DNA of 34,127 bases from Catenulispora rubra. Its GTDB lineage: Bacteria; Actinomycetota; Actinomycetes; Streptomycetales; Catenulisporaceae. Location of the stretch: the NCBI RefSeq assembly GCF_015356825.1, contig NZ_JAACYW010000104.1, positions 1-34,127 on the forward strand, read 5' to 3'. The notes below the pieces were generated by a model. That model was not told where the DNA came from and ran no database searches. It was given only the letters and a program-made list of their open reading frames with translations. Both the position numbers and the translations under genes were made by a program. The stretch's first letter is position 1. Every line of letters begins with the position of its first letter. Positions 1 through 7,441 of this stretch are shown here, piece after piece.

Positions 1-986
1 GGCGGGAGGCGGCGGGCATCGGTGCGCAGGCTCCGGTCGAGCGGCAGCCTGATGTGCAGAACTCGGTCGCCGGGCCGCGCGAGTCTGCGGCACGCGGGCA
101 GGTTGTAGCCGAGAAGCAGGAGCCGATGGCAGCGCGCGAGGTTGCGGCGAGCGTTGGTGCGCAGGCTCCTGCTGAGCGGCAAGCAGGGCAGGCTGATGGG
201 CAGGGCTTGGTGGTTGGCGCGCGCGAGTCTGTCGCGGGTGCGCAGGCTGCGGCCGAGCAGCAGGCGGTGCGGGTCGGCGCTGTAGCCGATGCGCGGCCTG
301 CGTCGGAGCCGGTGGTCGCGCGTGGGCCTGCGAGTGCTGACTCGGCGCCCGGGCAGCCTGATGCCGTGAAGCCGAGTGTGGCCGGTTCGTGGCGTACGCA
401 GGGGTCGGTCGCCGGTTCGCGGTGGTCGGCTGTGAAGGGTTCGCAGGTTCGGCCGAGTGCGTCGCCGACCGTTTCCGGTGGCAAGGACGCGGTGAGCAAC
501 TTGGCGTCGGCCGCGAATCAGCAGGGCACTGCCGCCGACAAGCAAGGCGCGGTCACGGCTCAGCAGGGCACTGTCGTAGGACAGCAGAGCGAGCCGGTCA
601 CCCCCCAAAGCGCAGCCCCGAACCCCAAGCCGCGCACGCCAGCCAAGTCGCCCGAAGCCCTGCGTCCGACGCATCGCCGAACCGGCGCGTTCGGACTCCG
701 CTGGGGACGCAGCCGGTCGCAGCGTCCTGTGGTGCCGCCGTCGCCCGAGCCCGTCGCAGCTGTCGTCGCGCCTGTGCTATCCGCCGCCGAAACAGCAGCA
801 TCCGCGCCCGCGCAGCCGCAGCCCGCCGTCCCCTTCACCGTAGCGTCGCCCGCATCCCACCACCCGGACCCCGACAGCGGCGGCATGACCCCGTGGCGGG
901 CCGCGGCCGCGCGGGCGGCGCACCAGAACCAGCAGCACGCGTCGGTCGCTGAGGCGGCCCCGGCAGAGCAGGAAACGTCCGCATGA
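1..986 (+). CDS. C-terminal part of an Ala/Gln/Val-rich repeat protein (partial)
   Basis: The frame is open from base 3, so the gene begins upstream of the window; GTG at 54 is only an internal codon. What is visible is low in complexity and has no recognisable domain. Four imperfect repeats of about 14-17 residues (RE-x-A-A..GAQAP-x-ERQ) lie between bases 3 and 263, followed by QQGT-type repeats around 520-590 and an Ala/Pro-rich end. The stop codon overlaps the ATG of the next gene (ATGA at 983-986), so the two are probably translationally coupled. Because that partner is an ABC-2-like permease, this may be the long C-terminal tail of its ATPase subunit, but no Walker motif is in view. T-ending codons are more common here than in the neighbours, as expected for expanding repeats. 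Confidence 0.6.
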   Translation, partial: REAAGIGAQAPVERQPDVQNSVAGPRESAARGQVVAEKQEPMAAREVAASVGAQAPAERQAGQADGQGLVVGARESVAGAQAAAEQQAVRVGAVADARPASEPVVARGPASADSAPGQPDAVKPSVAGSWRTQGSVAGSRWSAVKGSQVRPSASPTVSGGKDAVSNLASAANQQGTAADKQGAVTAQQGTVVGQQSEPVTPQSAAPNPKPRTPAKSPEALRPTHRRTGAFGLRWGRSRSQRPVVPPSPEPVAAVVAPVLSAAETAASAPAQPQPAVPFTVASPASHHPDPDSGGMTPWRAAAARAAHQNQQHASVAEAAPAEQETSA

Positions 987-1798
987 TCGCCGCGTTCCGT
1001 TATGAGCTGCGCCGCCTCGGGAGCCTGCGGGCCACGCGGCGCGTCCCCGGGGGTGCCGCCGTGGTGGCCGCCGCGTTCGGTGTGGCGGCTGCGCTGGCGG
1101 TGTCGGCGGGGGCTTCGGAGCGGGTCGTGGCGCTGCTGCGGTTGGCCGGGACGCTGCCCGCGCTCGCTGCCGCCGTCGTGCTCGGCGCAGCTGCGTCGGG
1201 GCATGAGCGCCACTACTCCATGCGCTACGTCACCCTCGCCGTGGTGCCGCGGCGGGCCTGGCTGACCGTCGCCAAGGCCACGCTCACCGCGTTCCTGTCC
1301 GCGCTGAGCGGTGCGCTGGTCGCGCTGTCCGCCGCGCTCGGCTACGCCCTGGCGCTGGCGTGGGCCTACGCCGGTGACCGCACCCTGATCCCCGACGGTG
1401 CCGCCGCTGATCCCGTGCTGCAGGGCGTCGCGCCGGCGGCTGCGGCGGCGACCGCGGCCGGGCTGTTCGGGCTGGCCATCGGGTGGCTGACCGCCTGGTA
1501 CCGCGCATCGGTCGCGGTGGCCGTGGCGGTCGTCGCACTCGCCGTGCCGCTGGCCGCCGGGCGCCTGCTGACCGGCCTGCCCAGCGTCGCCAAGCTTCTG
1601 ACCGACGCCGAGCAGTCCCTGCGCACCACCCCCGTGCTGTCCTCGCTGCTCAATCCGCGCGTGCTCACCGCGTGGCCGCCGCTGAAGTCGGGCATGCACC
1701 CGATCCCGCCGACCTCGCTCGCGGCCACCGCCCTGCTCGCGGCGGTGGCCCTGCTCGCGGTCGGCGCCGGTGCCGCGAGGTGGCAGCGGGGCGACTGA
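983..1798 (+). CDS. ABC-2-type transporter permease subunit (putative)
   Basis: A 271-residue integral membrane protein with about six hydrophobic segments (near residues 25-45, 48-70, 95-125, 150-170, 178-195 and 240-262). An HERHYSMRYVTL stretch followed by Pro-Arg-Arg at about 75-92 resembles the coupling region of ABC-2 permeases, in which a cytoplasmic loop reports to the ATPase. Its ATG overlaps the stop of the upstream gene by 4 bp. It probably exports or modifies an unknown substrate with an ATPase encoded upstream of the window. The family assignment rests on topology and this loop, and the substrate cannot be told. Confidence 0.6.
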   Translation: MIAAFRYELRRLGSLRATRRVPGGAAVVAAAFGVAAALAVSAGASERVVALLRLAGTLPALAAAVVLGAAASGHERHYSMRYVTLAVVPRRAWLTVAKATLTAFLSALSGALVALSAALGYALALAWAYAGDRTLIPDGAAADPVLQGVAPAAAAATAAGLFGLAIGWLTAWYRASVAVAVAVVALAVPLAAGRLLTGLPSVAKLLTDAEQSLRTTPVLSSLLNPRVLTAWPPLKSGMHPIPPTSLAATALLAAVALLAVGAGAARWQRGD

Positions 1799-1829
1799 GG
1801 CGAGCGAGCGATGACGTAGGGGCAGTGAC

Positions 1830-1852
1830 GAGAACGCTTAGGAAGCGTTCTC
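1830..1852. terminator. Bidirectional hairpin overlapping the msrB stop
   Basis: The arms GAGAACGCTT (1830-1839) and AAGCGTTCTC (1843-1852) are perfect inverted repeats around a 3-base loop. They lie between the convergent permease and msrB genes. The msrB stop (TAA, 1838-1840 on the minus strand) is inside the hairpin. There is no T-tract, which is common for actinomycete terminators. Confidence 0.6.
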
Positions 1853-2248
1853 CTCCTCGTCCAGCTTCAACGACACCGAGTTGATGCAGTACCGCTGCCC
1901 GCCGTGCGCCGCCGGTCCGTCGTCAAAGACGTGGCCCAGGTGCGACCCGCACGCCGCGCACCGCACCTCGGTGCGCACCATCCCGTGGCTCCGGTCCTGG
2001 ATCAGCGTCACCGCGTCACCCTCGCCGGGCTCGTAGAACGACGGCCACCCGCAGTGCGAGTCGTACTTCGCCTGCGACCGGAACAAGGGCGCGTCACAAG
2101 CGCGACAGTGGTACGTCCCCTCCGTGTGCGTGGACACGTACTCCCCGCTCCACGGACGCTCCGTACCGGCCTCGCGCAGCACCGCGAACTCCATCGGCGT
2201 CAGCAACGACCGCCACTCCGCCTCGGACCTCTCCACCTTCTCGACCAT
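1838..2248 (-). CDS. msrB: Peptide-methionine (R)-S-oxide reductase MsrB
   Basis: MsrB reduces the R epimer of methionine sulfoxide in proteins, normally in the cytoplasm with thioredoxin. The 136-residue protein has the whole fold: zinc-binding pairs C48/C51 and C97/C100, the GWPSF motif at 67-71, the HLGHVF motif, and the catalytic Cys121 in RYCINS. I chose ATG at 2248 because AAGGAAGG sits about 9 bases before it; the in-frame GTG at 2257 would have its ribosome site touching the codon. With this start the gene begins 5 bases after the stop of the pyrimidine reductase, so the two are probably one transcript. A second partner Cys is not evident, so the resolving Cys is uncertain. Confidence 0.93.
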   Translation of the reverse strand: MVEKVERSEAEWRSLLTPMEFAVLREAGTERPWSGEYVSTHTEGTYHCRACDAPLFRSQAKYDSHCGWPSFYEPGEGDAVTLIQDRSHGMVRTEVRCAACGSHLGHVFDDGPAAHGGQRYCINSVSLKLDEEENAS

Positions 2249-2253
2249 GTGAC

Positions 2254-3030
2254 TCACCCTTCCTTACCGGGCCCATCGACGGAACTGTGTGTTCCCCCGA
2301 TTAGATAACGGCTGAAGAGGAATCCATCTTCCGTCAGCAGGCTGTGCAGTATCAGCGGTAATCCGTCCGTAAGATCCGGGCCGGCCAGCACCCGCATCGC
2401 GTCCCCGCCGCGCAGCTGCGGCGCGATGGACAGACACAGCTCGTCGAGCTTCCCAGAGGCGGCCAGCTGGCCCAGCAGGTTCGGCCCGCCCTCGCACAGG
2501 ATGCGGCCCAGGCCCCGCTCGGCGAGCCGGTCCACGGCCAGGGCCAGGTCGACGTCGCCGGTGCCGGCGGCGATCACGTCCGCGCCGGCCTCGCTCGCGG
2601 CGTCGATGCGGTCCTGCGGGGCGTCGGTCGCGGTGAGCACGATCGTCGGGACCGCCGGGGAGGTGAACAGCGGCATCGACCAGTCCAGGTCCAGCGCGCG
2701 GGAGACCACGGCGACCGCCGCGGTCGGGGCCTGCCCAGCCGCCGCGCGCGCCTCCTGGTACTGCTCACGCACCCGCGCCGGGCGGTACTGCTCGGTGCGC
2801 ACGGTCCCGGCGCCGACCAGCACCACGTCCGCCAGGGCGCGCAGCACGCCGAAGATCCGCTTGTCCGCCTCGCCGGAGATGCCCTCGGACTTGCCGGAGG
2901 CGGTGGCGGCCCCGTCGACGGTGGCGACCATATTCGCCCGCACCCAGCGCCGAGCCCCGGTGGGATAGGCGTAGACCTCGGCCAGATCCACCTGGCGGCT
3001 GCGGTGCGACGGCGGCAACAGCTGATACAT
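2254..3030 (-). CDS. Pyrimidine reductase family protein (RibD C-terminal domain)
   Basis: A 258-residue stand-alone reductase of the RibD_C/dihydrofolate-reductase-like fold. Family features are the early NMVATVDGAA stretch (33-42), the ADVVLVGAGTVR nucleotide-site motif near 87-98, and the ILCEGGPNLLGQL motif near 177-189. In riboflavin synthesis this fold reduces a ribosylamino-pyrimidine with NADPH. Stand-alone actinobacterial copies are often not the main riboflavin enzyme, and no deaminase domain is fused here, so the substrate is open. It is followed directly by msrB. Upstream, a CRP-type palindrome at 3097-3112 lies in the divergent region shared with zapE. Confidence 0.8.
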   Translation of the reverse strand: MYQLLPPSHRSRQVDLAEVYAYPTGARRWVRANMVATVDGAATASGKSEGISGEADKRIFGVLRALADVVLVGAGTVRTEQYRPARVREQYQEARAAAGQAPTAAVAVVSRALDLDWSMPLFTSPAVPTIVLTATDAPQDRIDAASEAGADVIAAGTGDVDLALAVDRLAERGLGRILCEGGPNLLGQLAASGKLDELCLSIAPQLRGGDAMRVLAGPDLTDGLPLILHSLLTEDGFLFSRYLIGGTHSSVDGPGKEG

Positions 3031-3096
3031 GGGACCAGCGAATCACACTGGGCGACTTCTGACACGCGCTGCTCATCCACCCGTCGCACAAGGCTT

Positions 3097-3128
3097 TGTG
3101 ATCCGCTTCACATGTGATCAATTACACC
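3097..3128. promoter_or_regulatory. CRP-type operator, perfect palindrome plus weaker tandem copy
   Basis: TGTGA (3097-3101), six bases, then TCACA (3108-3112) is an exact match to the consensus of CRP-family cAMP receptors (CRP, GlxR, mycobacterial Crp). A second TGTGA starts at 3113 and is followed six bases later by ACACC, a poor second half. The two centres are 16 bp apart. The site is 67 bp before the reductase start and 62 bp before the zapE GTG, in the divergent promoter region. Confidence 0.65.
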
Positions 3129-3174
3129 CCCCGGATGGACCTGGACACCCGCTCCGGCCTGCGACATTGGAAGA

Positions 3175-4263
3175 GTGCCGACGTCTGCTCCGATAGTCTC
3201 CGCGCCCGCTGCGACCCTCGTCGGCCGCCGCCCCGAGGTCGGCGCGGACCGGCTGATGGCCGACCTGGTCCCGCCGCCGCGGTTCGACCAGGTGCGCTTC
3301 TCCAGCTACGTGCCGAACCCGGCTGAGCCCAGCCAGAGCGCGGCGCGCGACCGGCTCCAGGCCTTCGCCGCGACCGTCGGTGTCGTGCCGAAGAAGAGCG
3401 GCGGGCTGTTCAGGAAGAAGGCTCCGGCGTCCGGCGCGATCGGCGTCTACCTCGACGGCGGTTTCGGCGTCGGCAAGACCCACCTGCTGGCCTCGCTGTG
3501 GCACGAGTCCCCGGCCCCGCGCGAGAAGAAGGCCTATGGCACGTTCGTCGAGTACACGAGCCTGGTCGGAGCCCTCGGCTTCGCCGCCGCGGTGGAGCGT
3601 CTGTCGGACTTCGCGCTGGTCTGCATCGACGAGTTCGAGCTCGACGACCCCGGCGACACCGTCCTGGTCTCCACGCTGCTCACCCGCCTGTCCGACCGCG
3701 GCGTGAAGCTCGCCGCGACCTCCAACACGCTGCCGGACAAGCTCGGCGAGGGCCGCTTCGCCGCCGCCGACTTCCTGCGCGAGATCCAGGCGCTGTCCGC
3801 GCGCTTCGAGGTGCTGCGGGTCGACGGCCCCGACTACCGCCACCGCGATCTGCCCACGCCGCCGGCCCCGGTCGCCGAGGACACCGTGGCGCGCACCGTG
3901 GAGGAGCACCCCGGCGCCACGCTCGACACCTTCGAGGGTCTGACCGGCGAGCTCGCCGCGGTCCACCCCAGCCGCTACGGCGCCCTGATCGACGGCGTGA
4001 GCGCGGTCGGGCTCACCGGCGTGCGGCCGCTCGACGACCAGAACGTCGCCCTGCGCCTGGTGGTGCTGATAGACCGGCTCTACGACCGCAAGGTACCGGT
4101 CGTCGCCTCCGGCACGCCGCTCGGCGAGCTGTTCACCCCGGAGCTGTTGCGCGGCGGATACCGCAAGAAGTACCTGCGCGCGATCTCCCGGATCACCGCC
4201 CTGGCCCGGGACGGCGTGACGCTGGCCGCCGCCGAGGAAGCCGCCGTCGGCGCGGGCGCCTAG
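3175..4263 (+). CDS. zapE: Cell division protein ZapE / AFG1-like ATPase
   Basis: A 362-residue P-loop ATPase of the ZapE/AFG1 family. In E. coli ZapE acts on the FtsZ ring under stress; mitochondrial AFG1 acts in protein quality control. Walker A is GGFGVGKTH (95-103), Walker B is LVCIDEFEL (148-156), and the sensor Asn lies in the AATSNTLPD motif near 180-188. Length and motif order fit the family. The GTG start at 3175 has only GGAAG two bases before it. A GACATT box at 3163-3168 would put transcription start on the GTG itself, so a leaderless message is possible. The role in an actinomycete is not settled. Confidence 0.88.
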   Translation: MPTSAPIVSAPAATLVGRRPEVGADRLMADLVPPPRFDQVRFSSYVPNPAEPSQSAARDRLQAFAATVGVVPKKSGGLFRKKAPASGAIGVYLDGGFGVGKTHLLASLWHESPAPREKKAYGTFVEYTSLVGALGFAAAVERLSDFALVCIDEFELDDPGDTVLVSTLLTRLSDRGVKLAATSNTLPDKLGEGRFAAADFLREIQALSARFEVLRVDGPDYRHRDLPTPPAPVAEDTVARTVEEHPGATLDTFEGLTGELAAVHPSRYGALIDGVSAVGLTGVRPLDDQNVALRLVVLIDRLYDRKVPVVASGTPLGELFTPELLRGGYRKKYLRAISRITALARDGVTLAAAEEAAVGAGA

Positions 4264-4306
4264 CCCGTAGGCCGTGGCTCCGCGTCCGCAGCCGCCGGTT
4301 CCCACT

Positions 4307-4339
4307 CCCGGAACAGTCCTGGAACAGTCCCGGAACGGA
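4307..4339 (-). repeat. Three 11-bp direct repeats upstream of ppk2 (PHO-box-like)
   Basis: On the plus strand, CCCGGAACAGT (4307-4317), CCTGGAACAGT (4318-4328) and CCCGGAACGGA (4329-4339) repeat with exact 11-bp spacing, one helical turn. Read on the minus strand each unit carries GTTCC. Streptomyces PhoP boxes are 11-bp direct repeats with a GTTCA core, so layout matches and sequence matches in part. The array ends 44 bp before the polyphosphate kinase start. Confidence 0.45.
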
Positions 4340-4383
4340 CGCCATGGCATGCGAACTGTTAACCCGGATGGCAGTCTTCCTTC

Positions 4384-5229
4384 ATGGCGAAGTCCTTCAC
4401 GCACCTGCTGCGGGCCCCCGATTCCCCGGTCAAGCTGAACAAGCTGCCCTCCGACGTGCACCCCGGCGTCGACTCGAAATCCGAGGCGCTGCAGAAGCTG
4501 CCGAAACTCGCCGCGCGCCTGGCCGATCTGCAGGAGCGCCTGTTCGCGCAGTCGCGCGGCGGCGTCGAGCCGGCCCGCCAGAGCCTCCTGCTGGTGTTGC
4601 AGGGCATGGACACCTCGGGCAAGGGCGGCACGGTCAAGCACGTGGCCGGCGTGATGGACCCCGGCGGCCTGCGCATCTCCTCCTTCAAGGCGCCGACCGA
4701 GGAGGAACTGTCCCACGACTTCCTGTGGCGCATCCGCAAGGCCCTGCCGGCGCCCGGCATGGTCGGCGTCTTCGACCGCAGCCACTATGAGGACGTCCTC
4801 ATCGTCCGGGTCCGCGACCTGGTCCCGCGCGAGCAGTGGGAGCTGCGCTACGGCCTGATCAACGAGTTCGAACAGGAACTCGCCGACCAGGGCACGACCG
4901 TGGTCAAGTGCTTCCTGCACATCAGCCGCGACACCCAGAAGGAACGCCTGCTGGCCCGCCTGGACGACCCCACGAAGCTGTGGAAGTACAGCACCAACGA
5001 CGTCGCCGAGCGCAAGCTGTGGCCGGCCTACGCCGAGGCCTACCAGGCCGCGCTGAACCTGACCTCGACGGAGACCGCGCCCTGGTACGTGATCCCCGCC
5101 GACCGCAAGTGGTACCGGAACTTCGCGATCACCAACCTGCTCGTCGAGACCCTGGAGCGGCTGGACCCGAAGTGGCCGCCGGCCGGCTACGACGTCGCCG
5201 AGGAGAAGAAGCGCGTGCTCGCTTCCTGA
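4384..5229 (+). CDS. ppk2: Polyphosphate kinase 2 family protein
   Basis: A single-domain PPK2 of 281 residues, which moves phosphate between inorganic polyphosphate and nucleotides in the cytoplasm. Walker A is GMDTSGKGG (74-82), the Walker B-like motif is FDRSHYEDVL (130-139), and the lid holds R/K-rich segments around 175-195. Downstream elements DRKWYRNFAI and the C-terminal helix fit the family. Whether it prefers AMP, ADP or GDP cannot be read safely from the sequence. No clear ribosome site precedes the ATG; GGATGG is about 15 bases away. Three 11-bp repeats upstream could link it to phosphate control. Confidence 0.9.
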   Translation: MAKSFTHLLRAPDSPVKLNKLPSDVHPGVDSKSEALQKLPKLAARLADLQERLFAQSRGGVEPARQSLLLVLQGMDTSGKGGTVKHVAGVMDPGGLRISSFKAPTEEELSHDFLWRIRKALPAPGMVGVFDRSHYEDVLIVRVRDLVPREQWELRYGLINEFEQELADQGTTVVKCFLHISRDTQKERLLARLDDPTKLWKYSTNDVAERKLWPAYAEAYQAALNLTSTETAPWYVIPADRKWYRNFAITNLLVETLERLDPKWPPAGYDVAEEKKRVLAS

Positions 5230-5279
5230 TATTCGAACACAACCTCAACGTGCGGCTCGGGACGGCGGTTCGGTTGGCG

Positions 5280-5301
5280 GGGGCCGGACCGGGGCCGGAC
5301 C
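5280..5301. repeat. Two tandem 11-bp GC-rich units
   Basis: GGGGCCGGACC occurs twice in a row (5280-5290 and 5291-5301) in the gap between ppk2 and the GNAT gene. No function is evident. Confidence 0.5.
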
Positions 5302-5321
5302 GGGTTCAGCTGACCGGCCGC

Positions 5322-5327
5322 TATCCT
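5322..5327 (+). promoter_or_regulatory. -10 box placing transcription start on the GNAT ATG
   Basis: TATCCT at 5322-5327 ends seven bases before the A of the ATG at 5334, the spacing expected when that A is the first transcribed base. There is no ribosome site, so a leaderless mRNA is likely. No good -35 box is visible. Confidence 0.45.
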
Positions 5328-5333
5328 CGCGCC

Positions 5334-5831
5334 ATGACCGTGCACATCCGCGAAGCCGTCGACGAGGACTGGCCGCGCATCTGGCCCTTCTTCCGCGCCA
5401 TCTGCGCCGAGGGGGAGACCTACGTCTACCCCTACGAGCCCACCGAGGAGGAAGGCCGCGCGCTCTGGATGGAGCGGCCGCCGGGGCTGACCGTGGTCGC
5501 GGTCGACGACGCGGGTACGGTTCTCGGCAGCGCCAAGATGGGCCCGAACCGGCCGGGTCCCGGTGCGCACGTGTCCACCGCGAGCTACATGGTGGATCCG
5601 GCGGCCGCGGGCCGGGGCGTCGGTCGGGCGCTCGGCGAGTACTCCCTCACGTGGGCTCGCGAGCAGGGCTATCACGGGATGCAGTTCAACGCGGTGGTGG
5701 AGAGCAACGCGCGGGCCGTGTACCTGTGGCAGTCGATCGGTTTTCAGATCATCGGGACGGTTCCGGGGGCGTACAAAAGCCGGTCCCACGGCTACGTCGG
5801 GATCCACGTGATGTACCAGAAGTTCGATTGA
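5334..5831 (+). CDS. GNAT family N-acetyltransferase
   Basis: A 165-residue single GNAT domain. It has the N-terminal RE-A-DW strand-helix start, the acetyl-CoA pyrophosphate loop AAGRGVGRALGEY near 91-103 (the Q/R-x-x-G-x-G/A motif), and the C-terminal N-ARAVYLWQSIGFQIIGTVPGAY segment typical of the phosphinothricin/amine acetyltransferase branch. The frame stays open far upstream through ppk2, but ATG 5334 is where family homology begins and it has a -10 box at the right distance. The acetylated substrate is unknown. Confidence 0.85.
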   Translation: MTVHIREAVDEDWPRIWPFFRAICAEGETYVYPYEPTEEEGRALWMERPPGLTVVAVDDAGTVLGSAKMGPNRPGPGAHVSTASYMVDPAAAGRGVGRALGEYSLTWAREQGYHGMQFNAVVESNARAVYLWQSIGFQIIGTVPGAYKSRSHGYVGIHVMYQKFD

Positions 5832-5866
5832 TCTTCCGGCCTTTATCAAGACCCTTGTTTCATCGG

Positions 5867-6286
5867 ATGATATGCGTGAGCATGGGTGCCATGGTCTCGG
5901 TGGCGCAGCCCGGTACCGATCGTTCTCGGGCCAACACGCTGGCCACCCTCGGGTTCGCGGCGCTGACTCTCGCATCGCTCGCCGTCCCCTGGCCCGCCCG
6001 CCACAGTCAGGACTGCCTGCACGTGGTGCGGTGGCTGAGCGTCGGTCTGATCGTGCTGTCGTCGCTGCGGCTGACGGTGCCGGCGGTCCGGCTGGCGTGG
6101 CTGTCCCTGGCGGCGGCGACCGCGCTGGCCGCGTCCGCGGTGCTGGCGGCGTTCCAGTGCCTCGATGCCCTCGGCTCGACCGTGCACGCCGGGCCGATCA
6201 TCACAGCGACCGCCGCGCTGTTGTGTGCCGTCGCCGCCGGCCGCGGCCCGGCGGCCCAACGGGCCCGGGCCGGGACGCGGCCGTGA
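5867..6286 (+). CDS. Small hydrophobic membrane protein, unknown function
   Basis: About 139 residues with three or four predicted membrane segments (roughly 20-42, 55-75, 80-100 and 108-125) and a basic Arg-rich tail. Two Cys (in QDC and FQCLDA) lie in loops or segment ends. I do not recognise a family. Possible starts are ATG 5867, GTG 5876 and ATG 5882; none has a clear ribosome site, and the last would suit a leaderless message. It converges with qor 38 bases downstream. Third-position G/C bias supports real coding. Confidence 0.6.
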   Translation: MICVSMGAMVSVAQPGTDRSRANTLATLGFAALTLASLAVPWPARHSQDCLHVVRWLSVGLIVLSSLRLTVPAVRLAWLSLAAATALAASAVLAAFQCLDALGSTVHAGPIITATAALLCAVAAGRGPAAQRARAGTRP

Positions 6287-6324
6287 CTTGTCCTTGTCTG
6301 AACCGGACCAGACCGGACCGGTGC

Positions 6325-7302
6325 CTACGGGATCAGCAGCAGCTTGCCGGTCGTCTTCCGCGACTCCAGGTCCTGCTGCGCGAGCCCGGCCTCGCCGAGC
6401 GGATACGTCGCGCCGACCCGCACGTTCAGCGTGCCCTCCTGGATCCACCGGAACAGGTCGCTCGCGCGCCACTCCAGCTCCTGGCGGGCCACGATGTAGT
6501 TGCCCAGCGTGGGCCGGGTCAGGAACAGCGAGCCGCCCTGCGACAGCCGCAGCGGCGCGACCGGCGGGACCGGTCCGGAGGCGTTGCCGAAGCTGACCAG
6601 CATCCCGCGCATGCGCAGCGCGGCGAGCGAGGCCTCGAAGGTGTCCTTGCCGACGCCGTCGTAGGCCACGTGCACGCCCTGCCCGCCGTTGCGGCGGCGG
6701 ACCTCCTCGGCCAGTTCCTCGCCGGACACCTGGTCGTAGCGGATGACCTCGTCGGCGCCGGCCTCGCTCGCCAGCTTGGCCTTGGCCTCGCTGAAGACGG
6801 TGCCGATCACCTTGCCGCCGGCCGCCTTCACCAGCTGGGTCAGCAGCAGGCCCATGCCGCCGGCCGCGGCGTGCACCAGCGCGGTCTCGCCGGCCTTGAC
6901 CGGGTACGTGCTCTGCGTCAGGTAGTGCGCGGTCATGCCCTGCAGCAGCACGGCGGCGGCGGTCTCGACGTCCACGCCGTCCGGCACCGCCACGGCCCGC
7001 TCGGCCGACACGATCACCTGTTCGGCGTAGCTGCCGCGGGCGTCCACGGTCGCCACCCGGTCGCCGGGCTTGAAGTCCGTGACGCCCTCGCCGACCGCCA
7101 GCACGTGCCCGGCCGCCTCGGCCCCCGGCGTGAACGGCAGTTTCACGGCGTACAGACCGCTGCGCTGATAGGTCTCGATGAAGTTCACGCCGGCGGCGCC
7201 GACTTTCACCAGGAGCTCACCGGGCCCCGGCTTCGGGTCGTTGACCTCGGAGAGCTGCAGGACCTCGGGTCCGCCGGTCTGGCCGACGACGATCGCGCGC
7301 AT
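6325..7302 (-). CDS. qor: NADPH:quinone oxidoreductase (zeta-crystallin type)
   Basis: A 325-residue, zinc-free member of the medium-chain dehydrogenase/reductase family that passes electrons from NADPH to quinones. The N-terminal substrate fold has GVNFIETYQRSGLY (38-51) and the PFTPGAEAAG motif (56-65), typical of QOR. The NADPH loop is AAAGGMG (145-151) and the end is TTGKLLLIP. The ribosome site AAAGGA lies about 8 bases before ATG. It is 135 bases downstream of the chelatase stop on the same strand, but an inverted repeat at 7318-7348 suggests its own promoter and operator. Confidence 0.92.
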   Translation of the reverse strand: MRAIVVGQTGGPEVLQLSEVNDPKPGPGELLVKVGAAGVNFIETYQRSGLYAVKLPFTPGAEAAGHVLAVGEGVTDFKPGDRVATVDARGSYAEQVIVSAERAVAVPDGVDVETAAAVLLQGMTAHYLTQSTYPVKAGETALVHAAAGGMGLLLTQLVKAAGGKVIGTVFSEAKAKLASEAGADEVIRYDQVSGEELAEEVRRRNGGQGVHVAYDGVGKDTFEASLAALRMRGMLVSFGNASGPVPPVAPLRLSQGGSLFLTRPTLGNYIVARQELEWRASDLFRWIQEGTLNVRVGATYPLGEAGLAQQDLESRKTTGKLLLIP

Positions 7303-7317
7303 ACACGGATCCTTTCA

Positions 7318-7348
7318 AAGGTTGCGGTGGTTCGCCGCTTGCAACCTT
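7318..7348. promoter_or_regulatory. Inverted repeat upstream of qor, candidate operator
   Basis: AAGGTTGC (7318-7325) and GCAACCTT (7341-7348) are exact inverted arms around 15 bases; inner GCGG and CCGC extend the dyad with a two-base bulge. It sits 16 bases before the qor ATG. The shape suits a dimeric repressor or a redox regulator. The cognate protein is not in the window. Confidence 0.45.
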
Positions 7349-7396
7349 GCCCCCGCCGCCTTGATTCCGCATGCCCGAATGACGGAATCGCTCAAC

Positions 7397-7441
7397 TGAC
7401 GGCTCAGTGATGGCTCAGTGACGGCTCAGACCCCGGCTCAG
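7397..7441 (-). repeat. Four tandem 11-12 bp units starting at the chelatase stop
   Basis: On the minus strand CTGAGCC is repeated four times: one 12-bp unit holding the stop codon, then three 11-bp units ending in GTCA, ATCA and GTCA. TGA therefore recurs at 7440, 7428, 7417 and 7406, the second in frame. It is one of five stop-anchored repeats in the window. Confidence 0.75.

Noticed and set aside
560..1699. Long minus-strand reading frame opposite the first two genes
   Set aside because: Arg/Gly/His-rich composition typical of antisense frames in GC-rich DNA; it crosses the junction of two coupled genes.
3118..4920. 600-codon minus-strand frame opposite zapE and ppk2
   Set aside because: It overlaps two clear protein families on the other strand and has shadow-type composition.
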